From NCBI GenBank assembly GCA_024516035.1, contig CM044957.1, positions 17,505,224 to 17,569,223 of the forward strand: a stretch of DNA of 64,000 nucleotides, read 5' to 3'. The position numbers were made by a program, and so were the translations under genes. The DNA is from Bactericera cockerelli (taxonomy: Eukaryota > Arthropoda > Insecta > Hemiptera > Triozidae). Shown here in pieces: positions 1 through 12,400 of this stretch. The stretch's first letter is position 1. Each line of letters starts with the position of its first letter. The notes beneath the pieces were generated by a model. The model saw nothing but the letters and a program-made list of their open reading frames with translations, was not told where the DNA came from and did no database searches.

Positions 1-63
1 AAAGTAAAGAAAATCTTAAAAATTGGTACATATAGAAAAATGAGGAATCTTTCAATTATTTAT

Positions 64-443
64 ATTATTTCTGTCTGTCCCGGTAGCTCAGTGGTAAAGG
101 CGGCACTCTGTGAATCCAAAGATTCAAGAGGTCGTGGGTTCGAAACTCAGCCGAGACATGACATGTTATCTTCCCATTTTGGGATTTTTACCTCATAATA
201 ATACGTCTTGGGCTTACTGCTGGAATAATGGGACTTTAATAGTCCTAATCGGGCAGTATAAATAAGACGATATTATTATTATCATACCGACCTCAGTAGC
301 TTGATCGATAAGGCAGTGGACTAGTAACGTGGAGGTTGGTGGTTCAAGTCCCGGTTTCAGCGTAGATTTAGTACAGCGAGTTTGAGTAAATGTGATATCA
401 TAAAAGTGATAAACACAAATATGATATAATTATTATCTCTGTC
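64..443 (+). mobile_element. Composite SINE (SINE-A head joined to SINE-B) inside the DH-exon polypyrimidine tract
   Basis: Positions 76-282 are a tRNA-like SINE: A-box-like tagctcagtggtaaagg, B box ggttcgaaac, and a body ending in (tat)n. Positions 287-426 are a second SINE type (cagtagcttgatcgataagg, ggttcaagtcc, tail aacacaaatatgata). The pair is flanked by a near-perfect duplication, attatttctgtc at 64-75 and attatctctgtc at 432-443. The right copy is the pyrimidine tract of the splice acceptor at 459. Confidence 0.75.
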
Positions 444-459
444 CCCCCCGCCCGTGCAG

Positions 460-651
460 AAGGACACATTCTACAAGCTGTACAGCCTCTACTGCCAGAA
501 CCACCCCCGCTCAGAGAGCCTCCGGGAGCAGGTGGGGGAGAACAACCCCTTCTTCCAGGCCTGCCAGCTGAAGCTCGGCCACAAGCTACCCCTGGCCGCC
601 TACCTCCTCAAGCCCATCCAGAGGATAACCAAGTACCAGCTCCTCCTCAAA
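460..651 (+). CDS. MCF2L: DBS-like GEF exon: DH domain, conserved helix
   Basis: Acceptor gtgcag ends at 459 and the exon opens in phase 0 with KDTFYKLYSLYCQNHPRSE. It closes after YQLLLK at donor gtaagt (652), the first of six equivalent donors. The alternative ends are at 717, 783, 849, 915 and 981, each adding 22 residues in frame. The first donor gives the canonical DH sequence, continuing directly to DLLHYRD in the next exon. Confidence 0.9.
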
Positions 652-3600
652 GTAAGTCTTTGTGCCTACCTCCTCAAGCCCATCCAGAGGATAACCAAGT
701 ACCAGCTCCTCCTCAAAGTAAGTCTTTGTGCCTATCTCCTCAAGCCTATCCAGAGGATAACCAAGTACCAGCTCCTCCTCAAAGTAAGTCTTTGTGCCTA
801 TCTCCTCAAGCCTATCCAGAGGATAACCAAGTACCAGCTCCTCCTCAAAGTAAGTCTTTGTGCCTATCTCCTCAAGCCCATCCAGAGGATAACCAAGTAC
901 CAGCTCCTCCTCAAAGTAAGTCTTTGTGCCTATCTCCTCAAGCCCATCCAGAGGATAACCAAGTACCAGCTCCTCCTCAAAGTGAGTCTTTTTCTTTCTT
1001 TTTTTTTATGAATATTTATTAAAATCTAGCCAGGCATGGGCCGGTATGGCTGCCTAAAGTCCTGCTAGAATTTTAAAATTTTAATCATCAAAATTTCAAG
1101 TCAAAATTTGGGAAGAAATTGTCATCCAAAGAAGGCGTTTGAAGGACGAGTCAACAAGCTCTAGAAGGAGATGAGTTGAGAAAAAGTGAATTTTTTTGTA
1201 AAAGGCAAAATATTTGCGAAAAAATATAATAAAAAACTAAAAGATAGGTCTGTAACATTCAGAGTCCTTGCTCCTTAAAGTAAGTCTTTCTTTTACAAAT
1301 CTGAGCCATGTTGCACGATGTATCCTTCTACAAGTTGCTGGTATTTTTACAAGTTGGCAATTCGGACATACAAAAATTAAATACATCATAAGTTATGTGC
1401 TAAAAAGGAGGATATTATGTACTTTACTCTAAAGAAGTCCGTAGGATGAACCCAACCCAGACAGCACAGTCAACTGGATGTATACCATACTGTTAGGTGG
1501 AAAAAGTCTACTTGCCCACCTGGAAATCAGCTGGAGATTTCCACCTTCCACCTGACCTCCACCTGGAAATCAACTGGAAATGAACTGGAAAGTAACCCAA
1601 CTTTTAACTGGAAGTCAGTTGCCCAAAGTCAACTGGATTTGTTCCACTTATTTCCAGCTACTTATAGCGCTCTCTAGTGGATGGGTAGTAATTCACTACC
1701 ACAATGTTGACATACCTATTTACCTATACTGTACATTATACTACATAATAATCAAATGCTACACTCTTGGTTTTGAGGTCGTGGGTTCGAATCCCATTAT
1801 ATGCATTTTTTTTGCAAATAATAATAATAATAATAGTAATAAAAATCTAGAAACAAATGTATATTAGGCATAAATTCAATTTCAGTTATTTAATTTAGAG
1901 GCCATACATTCAAATCTCATGAAGAATATTTTTTTTGTATAAAAATAAAGTAATAAATTTTAAATAGGTTTTTTTAACACATACACACACACAAATTTGG
2001 GTATAATTTTTTTTTTATATAGAAATTTGGAAAGAAAAAGAAAATAACTAATCTGTTTTAAACAACACAATTCAAATAAGACTCTTTAACATGATTATAT
2101 TTTACAATAAGAGTGTTTATTATTAATAAAAAAATTGTCACAAAAGTGTAAAATGCACTACTAAATTTCCACCATGTCACAAGACCTTGTACCAATGTAT
2201 CACAAGTACTTCCTAAGTAGGTATAATCTCTATATATAATACTCAAAGTTGTGCATGTCTGGCTGACTATGTCCTCTTGGGGTTACAATACGAAACGGTA
2301 CTTTCACTGAGAGTTCACCCCCCCTAAGCCACCTTCAACATACTAGAAAATTATCAAAATAAAAATATGTAATACAATTTTCAAGTGCACTGGTAATCAA
2401 GTGGTTAACGTGCTAGTCAGATAATCCACTTAGCGTAGGGTTCCGTTGTTTCAATTTTTTCCTCATTATGGTTGTGACCACATAATAATAAGACTCTGAG
2501 GATTAGGTGGTAGAAAATGCTTTGAGCATAACCTGACCTGGTGGTTACCTTCCAATTAAAAATGTTATTATTATTTTCATTAGGACACCGGCCATGAGAA
2601 AAAACCTTAATGGTGACAAAATGCCAGGTTTTAGCTAGTATAGAAATAAAATAATGATATCCAATTATAAAATATGCTCATACCATGTACATAATCACAA
2701 TAAAATAATAATACTATGTAAATGAAAATATATTTCTTCAGTGAAACCAAAAATAACAAAGAAATAAACTAATAGCCAGCAGAAAATGATGATGAGGCAT
2801 TGAATACACCAGTTTTTATGAAATAGCCAAAGTTAAGCAATGTCTAACGTGGTGGAACATGGATTAGTGAATGTTATTATGTATTTGTAATCCTTCATGA
2901 CAATTTACATACTTCTGTGGCTAATTAGAATTGCTGGGTTGTTTGCTTTGAGAATTATTACCAAAAAAGCATTGTTATACTTAAATTAAAACAAAATTGA
3001 CTTAATTGTTAAGACTAGTGAAATTATAAAACACAATAGTGTGGAACACTTTTTTTTAATAGATATAAAATGAACACAAAATTTGAGGGGCTTCATAGTA
3101 ATAAGGTGGTTTAGAAAGCTGAATAGTTAATATTATTATTAGAGACAGTGCACAGAAGATTGGCTAATTAATTTTGAGTCAAATAATCAGGAAGCATGTA
3201 AAAAAGTATACACTACATCATCTTTTTAGTGTGGCAGAAGCACGTACGAGTGAAAAATTCATTTTATAATAAAATATTATGTATTGCATATCTAAATAAA
3301 ATCCACAGAATGAAAATTTTCATTATCTAGCACCATACATCAGATAATTCAGCTGTTTCCTTGCTTGACCCAGGACCTTTTTTAAGGTACAATTCCAAGT
3401 GAATTGATGGTGTTGAACCCCTGTGCTTGTTTGACTGTCCAGTGTCCAGGAACAGTAGAGTGCAGAAAGTTCATTATTGTCCAAGTGCATGGAGTATTGT
3501 CCAATGAAGAATGTTATCCATTTTTAACTTTTTGTTGTCCTTTCCTTTTCTTCTGTCACGATTCACGATTTAGAATTTCAGACAAACCAAAGAACTCCTT

Positions 3601-6600
3601 CTGTGACATCTCAAAATCAAATATGGAGTTCAGTAAGAATTAACACTTTCTCGAAATCAAATTTGAAGTTCAGTTAGAATTAACACTTGCAGTAGTTATA
3701 AAAATGTTCAAAAACTAATTGAAATAGGTACCAATTATAAAAAGAATTAAAACAACTCACAATAATCGAGAATCACAAAAACGAAATTTCTCTAAAAAAT
3801 TATTCAAAGATTAAAGATGGCGAATTCAACTGAATTTCCTTCAACAAAGGACGAGTTTTATCTAAACACTTCCAGTAGTTATAAAAAAGATCAAAACTAA
3901 ATAAAATGATATTTGTATTTAAAAATGTTCAAAACTAAATAAAATACCTAATATTTAAAAGAATTATTGATTATTTAAAACAATTTACAATCACCAATAT
4001 CACAATTTCTGAAATTACGATAGATCAAAGATGGCGTCTTCAACAAAGGACGCGTTTTATGTAAACTGGAAAAATATGGAACATTTCCAGCTGACTGGTC
4101 AACTGACTAAATTCTACTCATGTCCTAGCTGGAGAGAGTCGTTATATTTCCAGCTGACTGCCCAGGTGACTGAGTCTAGATGGATTTTTGTTGGAAATAT
4201 CCAGGTGGCTGGTCAACTGATTTAATCCATGATGGAAAAATCCAGCTGTCGGGACAGTTGGAGGTCCAGTTGACTTTATACACCTGGATATTTCCACCTT
4301 AAATCCAGACTGGAAGTCAACTTCCGTGCTGTCTGGGAAAGTTCACTCAAGTTCATTTTTTTAAATATTTAATTTGTAAACCGGCTTATAACTTGTAGAA
4401 TTATTGCGACACAGGACACAGGGCTTTTAATTAATTGTATCTTAATATATAAATGTCAAAGACACTCACTGACCACTGACCACTGACTGATCATCGCTCT
4501 ACAGCCCAAACCGTAAGTCCTAGGAAGCTGAAATTTGGTAGGTAGCTTTGTCTTATAGTCTAGATGTGCAATAAGACGGGATTTTTCGAAACTCCCACTA
4601 CAACACCTGCCATTGGCGAAAAAGGATTTTTTGCTTTCACGGCCATGCCTCGGCCCGCAAAGCGGGCGACAGCCCGCTAGTGTGAAATAAAATAATAAAG
4701 TTAAATACTACGTGTGGAATTAATAGACGGTTTGTAAGTCTCCTGTGGTTACAAAACGAAATACCTTGTTAATTTATTTCTTCAATTTAGATTTTTTTAA
4801 TGTAAGATGTTAGTACTCATCCAACCTAGCACTCAAATCAGTTTATTTTAGGTATTAAATAATTAAATTTTCACTTTATAATCATTAACTTAAAATTAAA
4901 ATCTTATTACGATTGATGTCGTTATCAAACGTAACGTTGATTTAATTTTATTAATAAAAAAAATCAAATATATTTACGTTGAATTCTTGTTCTAGGATCT
5001 CCTGCACTACCGTGATAACGAGAAAACTATCCTAGATCTCCAAGACGCTCTCGACTGCATGCTGGTGGTTCTCAAGTGTGTCAACGACAGCATGCATCAG
5101 ATAGCCATCACTGGGTTCAGAGTGAGTAACAATGAGGATTTATCTCTCAGACAGTCTTAGGTAGGTACTTATCCCCCAAAAATACACTTCGTGTGCAAAA
5201 GACGCCAAGAAAATAACAATCCTTCTCAAATAGAATTACCTTGAAAATGATTGCCTAAAAAGGAACTGATATCAAATGAAGGCCAAGTTCTTGTAAACTG
5301 GATATTATCTGGCCACAAAAGAGTCTCAAGTACAGGAATTAAGATGACAATTGGATATGATATTTCCCATTTTTCTGCTTTTTAACAACACTAAAATTTA
5401 ACATTAAAAATCTTGGCAAGTTCAAAGCAATTTTTTGATGTTTCAAACTTGCCAAGATTTTTAATGTTAAATTTTAGTGTTATTAAAAAGCAGAAAAATG
5501 GGAAATATCATATCCAATTGTCATCTTAATTCCTGTACTTGAGACTCTTTTGTGGCCAGATAATATCCAGTTTACAAGAACTAGGCCTTCATTTGATATC
5601 AGTTCCTTTTTAGGCAATCATTTTCAAGGTAATTCTATTTGAGAAGGATTGTTATTTTCTTGGCGTCTTTTGCACACGAAGTGTATTTTTGGGGGATATC
5701 AGGTATTTTTGGTTGGTTACATTGTTTCCCATTTGCTAAATTCAACACATGAAATAAAGTAGAATTTATTTTTATGAAAATATTCATGGCTTTTTTTTCT
5801 ATCTCACCATCTCTTTACTACGGCCCAATATTTCTAAAATATTAAGGTATTTCAACTTTTGATTTTTTGAGATTAGATCCTTTTTTATGAATAACTCTCA
5901 AACGCTTCAATCTGCTTCATTTTATCAAATTTCGGACATTTACTTTTGGTTAATACAACTTGTTTTAATTTTCATTTAAACTTGCAATTGAATCAGTTAT
6001 TTTGAAAAGGGTTTAAGTCACAAAAGGTAAACTTTTGGAACACTAAAAAAAACTATTTATTTTGGAAAATATAAAAACATGGCATATTTTTTTTCTTCGT
6101 GTAATGATTAATTAGGCTAAAAGACATTATGTAACTGACCTACAAACGTTTAAGTGTCATACTTTTCAAGTAAATTTTAGTTTTATAGGCTGGACTTATC
6201 TCCTTACTGAAATAAACACGAAAATAGGTAAATCCGTTAACCAAATATGCATATTATTTACCATTTTGGGTTTGGTCAACCACAAACCACATATTTTATG
6301 TCAATTCTGAGACAATTTAGGCTAGTATTTTAAGGATAAGGTAAAAAGAAAATCAAGTATTAATAATAATAATAATGCTTTTTATTTGTGTTATTATGTC
6401 ACAATTTTAGTGGGTAGCGCAGAATCATAAGACTTTACCAATTTAATTTACAAGATCTTGTATTATTTTTTTGCCTAAGATTCTGTTACTGGTCGCTGCT
6501 TCACATTAAAGCAGCTACTCATTTTTCCTCACGAGGTATGAGTGGACCCCGAAAATCCAAGTAAAGAGCAGAAAAAATCATCCCCCGCTGGGAATCGAAC

Positions 6601-9445
6601 CCAGGTCACCATGTGTGCAATGCCTAGTGCGCTAACTCGCTCTGCCACAGTGACTACTTATACTTACTAATGCTGCGAAGAGGTCTTGTGCTTCACCATA
6701 AATAAATCATACAATAACACAAATCATTGGCGCATTTAACTAAATAAACTGACCTTAAACTGATTAAAAAAATAAACTGAACAAATCTGATGGTATCAAC
6801 AAGTAGTGTCTTCACTATGAGTCATTTCGAAAAGGGATTTAGTCACGGACAAGATATTTGACTCGCTATAACTTCCTTATGACTGATCGGATTTGTGTCT
6901 TTCTCGATGTGTCATAACGATGCGTCTAGGTCCATAGAATCCATTTTCATAATAAAACATATTTCGAAAAAATTGGACTTAAACACTTTTCAAAATAACT
7001 GATTCAATTATTTTCAAAGGGTTTTGATTGGAGCGATCAAAATTCAGGAGCTTAGAAATGATCTATTTTTGTTTATCTTATTTCATTTACATTGTATCCC
7101 AACTACCTGCATACCGAATAAAATAATTTGTTTATACCCAAAATAACGATATCCGAGGTTAATGTTTACTAACAAGCTTCTTTGAAACACTTAAGGATCA
7201 TGCTGATAACAACATGACCCTCTATTTTTTTTTTATCTTTATTCGTACCCTAGTCCGAGTTCGAGAAAGAGAAAAATACCTTCTCAAGATCTCAAGGTAG
7301 ATTTGTAAATCTAGAGCCACCGCACATTTCTCCTCTTTAGTATCCTTACTCGGCACCAAAGGGGAGGTTCATTTGGCAAGCTACATCTCGTCTACTATGC
7401 TCATTTTTCGTCACGAGGTATGAGTGAATGAGTGATTCGCACCCCGAACACCCAAGTACAGAGCATTTCAAATAAAAATTCTACCCAGTTAACGGAATAT
7501 TATACATCTATTGTTTGATACAACACGTGCTGGACTGGTTTGACTGGTACAACAAAAGAAAAGAGTTTTATTTGTCTTTTTTGCAAGAAAGGTTCAATGT
7601 ATTACGTAGGTACCCTTTCGTTATTGTCTAGGTACCTGCATGTAAAGTCAAACCTATTTTTTCGAACCGTAACTTCTTACAAGATATAGGTGATTTTCTT
7701 GGAATTGTTTTTACAACTATACCCATTTAGGTATGTATGTGTATTATGTATTCTTTGTGTCATTATCAAATTCCCATTAAGGTTCTAGGTCAACACAAGA
7801 GATCAAGAGAACCGGAATCGCTTATGTGCACACAATAATATTGTAACCAAATTAACTATACATTTTTTGTCGATTCTGGGGTTTGAAAAGCCTTCCTGAC
7901 TGGGTAGCGAGGATCTCACCTACTAAGAGTATAACATGAATTTTCTGTAAGTTGGCCAAATTGTTACACAACTCAAATTGATGAGTCACGGCTAGCAAGC
8001 CTGTGCAACATGTTATTTGTAAATAAAACTTGATCAAACATGTTTAATAATAATAATAATAACATACTAAAACTAGAGATGACTTTTGCCACACCTAATT
8101 AGGTGCCATCGACAGCGCGTTGAATACATCAATTCTCGTAGGATCACCAATGTTAAGCAAAGTCTAGCGAAGTGAAGACTTTATGATGCTGACTATCTGG
8201 CCCAACCCATGCTAGGTGAGGTTAATGTGAGAAGCAGGTTTGTCAGTTTCCTGCTAATGGAGGGTAGTGTCCCCGTCGTGATATGCAGTTGAAAGCGAAG
8301 TTAAATCCATATTAAAATTATTTTAATGGAGGACCTACCTAACTAGGTACCTACCTACTACCTACCTACAATTATTTTAGTTTTGTATCCTTATAATCCT
8401 TATAAAAAGCCTTATAATATCTTTAAGGTATTTCATTGAATAATTCACTCACCCACATCTTAAAAATTAAAAAAAAACTAACTAGTCGAAAAATAGTAGG
8501 TACATCTATAATATCTAAGAACCTAATGAAGGTCGATGAAAGAAAGATATCACACCCTACAGTTCAGCAATCAATCGATACCTTAATTTTATTTCATTTA
8601 CGAGTGAGGGATCCCGATACTGTGAGCTCCGAAACTCGGAGAAGACACTCTAATCCAAAATATGTTGTGCGCTACGCTACCAGTGACTTAAGGAGCTTGT
8701 AACTCAAAAACCGTAAATTTTTCGAAGATAGCTATTCTGACGAGGAATCATCTGCCAAAACTCAAGAATATGTCCTGAAAGTTTCAGCTCGATACAATAT
8801 AGCCTTAATAGCGATTCATGTGATTACGTGAAGAGAGGTCGGTGAACGTCAAAAATCAACAAAAATGTGTGTACGAATTTCGTGTACGAATTTCTTTGTG
8901 GTGAAGCACAAGGCCTCTTCACAATTTTTGTGGGTAGCGCAGCATTACTAAGAGCCTCCTTTACATTTCGAATTATTCTATTACATTAATTTCTTTTTAC
9001 TCTGGTAATGCCGCCACTGGTCGTTACTCATACAAGTAACTACTCATTTTTCCTCACGAGGTATGAGTGGACCCCGAACATCCAAGTACAGAGCAGAAAA
9101 AATCCTCCCCCGCTGGGAATCGAACCCAGGTCACCATGTGTGCAATGCCTAGCGCGCTAACTCGCTCTGCCACAGTGACTACTTGTTATAACTCATAAAT
9201 GGTTATAATTATATAAAAATTACATAGAATTAAAAAAGCTGTAAATTAATCAAACCTTTAATATACTAAGTTTCAGTTTTCTATCATTTGCCACATTCGA
9301 GATATAGGCGATACCGCCAAAGCGCCGCCGAGTGACCGCGGAAGTTTTTTTTTGTTAAAAACCTCGAGCTGCAAGCATTATGAACTCATAAACAAAATGG
9401 CATAGCAGAAACTTGAACCATATGCCCGTGGTAAGGCGAATGCGG

Positions 9446-9480
<35 letters not shown>

Positions 9481-12400
9481 AGACCAAAGTATGAATCTTT
9501 TACTAATATTAGGGGTGTTCGTAAAAGCGGTTAGGAGTATCAGAAAAATATAAAATAAAAAGTAGTATTCTTCTATTCGACGAGGAAAACACGAATATGA
9601 AGAAAAAAATATAAAAAGTTTTGTCTAAGTAGGTCAAAATTACAAAAGAAAATACATACAAACTCGGTTTAGCGTAAGTATAGCACGCTCGTTTTGTTTT
9701 TCTTGGCGTTGCAAAACTAGCGTTTTGCTTGATGGAGAACATTTGGCTTTAACTTTATTGCAATAACAGCGAACTATAAACTTATTTATTTCAAAAAATT
9801 GGTGTGTATGACCATAGAAGTTGACATGTACCATTATAATCTGATAAAGATGAACAGAGAACTGACTAGTCAACACTCACCAAGTCAGGCTAGCCTGCAG
9901 TTCCCTAGGGGTTTAATGAATTATAAAGAAAAAGAAAGTCAAAGTCCTCACGATGGTTGATCGCACATATCTGTCTGTGTCTCACATAAGCATTATCTGT
10001 GTCTCACATAAGCTCTGTTTCATCTGTGTCTCACATAAGCTCTGTTTCATCTGTGTCTCACATAAGCTCTGTTTCATCTGTATCTTTCACATAAGCTCTG
10101 TTTCATCTGTGTCTCACATAAGCTCTGTTTCATCTGTATCTTTCACATAAGCTCTGTTTCATCTGTGTCTCACATAAGCTCTGTTTCATCTGTATCTTTC
10201 ACATAAGCTTTGTTTCATCTGTGTCTCACATAAGCTCTGTTTCATCTGTATCTTTCACATAAGCTTTGTTTCATCTCTGTCTCACATTAGCTCTGTTTCA
10301 TTCACATTTATTTTCCTCGTTGCAGGGCAACCTCTCAGAGCAGGGAGAGCTCCTCCTGCAGGGCTCATTCTCCGTGTGGTGCGAGAGCAAGAAGGACAGA
10401 CTGAAGGAACTACGACTGAAGCCCATGCAGAGGCACCTGTTCCTCTACCAGAAGTCTATCCTGTTCTGCAAGAAAACCGCCGCCCATACCAAATCCACCT
10501 ACCAGTTCAAACAGTGCTTGAAGGTAAGTAATCACCGTGGCAGAGTGAGTTAGCGCGCTAGGCATTGCACACGCATGGTGACCTGGGTTCGATTCCCAGC
10601 GGGGCAGGAATTCTTCTGCTCTGTACTTGGATGTTCGGGGTCAACTCATACCTCGTGAGGAAAAATGAGTAGTTACTTGTATGAGTAACGACCAGTGGCG
10701 GCATTACCAGAGTAAAAAGAAATTAATGTAATAGAATTCGAAAAGTACAGGAGGCTCTTACTAATGCTGCGCTACCCACGAAAATTGTGAAGAGGTCTTG
10801 TGCTTCACCACAAATAAAATCATACATACATACATACAGTGCTTGAAGGTATAATGGACTGTATTTTTCAAAGTTTCATATTTGTTATCTGCTGGGGGAG
10901 ACTCTACGATATCGATTACCTGCTCAAGAATGTCGGTTTCTACCGATGCAATGACATGATGAAATTTTGTGTCATCTCTGACAATGCCTGCGGTGTGAAA
11001 ATGGCTCTGCAGTTGTATAAACCAAAGTTTAGGATTTGTTCGGCTGAACGGTGGCATCTTGACTGAAACTCTGCTAATGTTGTTTGCTGCTGCGGCTGGA
11101 GCAGTTGTGTTTTCTTCCAGAAGATCATGGAAGCGATCTTCATTTTCGGGGTCACCACTATTAGACATGGTTATGAAGCCTAATTTAATTTATAGAAAGC
11201 ACAAGTATTATTTGGTTTGCAAGAGCAGAGAAAAGTTTATTGAATGAATCTAGACAGACAGTGAACGAAACAATCTGAGAATATTTTCTACTGGCCACAG
11301 TCTCAATTAAATAAAGATAAATTCAGGCATTTAGTAGTATTCAAACCAACGGACACCTTATATGCTACGTGGATTACCAGACTAGCCCCTTCACTGCTCA
11401 ACCACCTATATGGCAGCCTCACGTGTTCGGAGGGAACAGAATTTTCTTCGAAAAGTCTGCTCCAACCGGGGACCGAACTCGGGATCTCTGGACTACGGGC
11501 AGTAGTCAGTACCATTACGCCACGTTGATAATATTAATCATCTATACCAATTTCTTCGTCAGATGTCGCAGGTAGGCCTCACGGAGACGGTGAAGGGAGA
11601 CCCTCGCAAGTTCGAGCTGTGGCTGCAGGGGCGCCAGGAAGTCTACATCATCCAGGCGAGCGCCCTGGACCACAAGCAGGCCTGGGTGAACGAGATCAAG
11701 CGGGTGTTGCTGGAGCAGCTGCAAGAGCTACGGGGGGAGAAGATACGCCAGTACAGCGCCAACTTTGCGTGAGTCATACTATAAACCATAGCGTGTAGAA
11801 TTAACAAGTGTGGAAACCAACACCCGCCGGCCTACATCGTGGCGTATCGCAAAGAAGTCTCCTCTCCTCGTCCCTCACACGTATCAAATGTAAACATAAA
11901 CATAAATATATATCAAATGTAAACATAAATAGGCCGCGAGAAATATTCTACTTCTTTGCGATGGTGTCGCGCTGTGTGGCGTTTCCATATAACTGGGGTT
12001 CGTTTCCACACTTGTTAATTATACACGATAAGCTTAACTTTAGAATAAAAAAAAAATATGTCAATTCAAGCATTGTGTTAATTCACCGCTTAGCTGCCTA
12101 CCAGCTACCCAGGTTGGCTTGCTGGTACGAATTCCAGCTATTGGAGAGTAAAACCTCCGTTCTGAATAACTTCTATCAGGTTGTTAAAACCAAAATAGAA
12201 TCACCGGACTTGACAGAAGCCTAGTCAATAGATCTGGTCGTCCATATAACTTTTCCACAGCTGTAAGATATGTTTATAGGTATCTTTAATCGTGACGTCG
12301 CGTCGTGACGTGAAAAAAAACTGTTGTGGTGTGTGACCTATTAAGCCACCCAATATTTCATGTATTTTTTGTTTTTACAGTAAAATGCGGCAAGCCACCT

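Larger units (their letters stand above)
1450..4338. mobile_element. Large TIR element with subterminal CAACTGGA repeats
   Basis: The ends are inverted: cccagacagcac at about 1455 and gtgctgtctggg near 4325-4338. Both end regions (1455-1690 and 4050-4335) carry many copies of CAACTGGAAA/TTTCCAGCTGAC-type motifs, a subterminal-repeat arrangement typical of DNA transposons. No transposase frame is visible, so it looks non-autonomous. I found no clear target duplication. Nested pieces include a Helitron-like segment and a 5S-like SINE fragment. Confidence 0.5.

Noticed and set aside
660..1022. Alternative frame through the 66-bp repeats as a separate Pro/Gln-rich protein
   Set aside because: Shadow of the repeated DH exon in another frame; no independent support.
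10761..11168. A 135-codon minus-strand frame as a host gene
   Set aside because: Its N-terminal part is a Gypsy-like gag fragment and its C-terminal part runs into the SINE.
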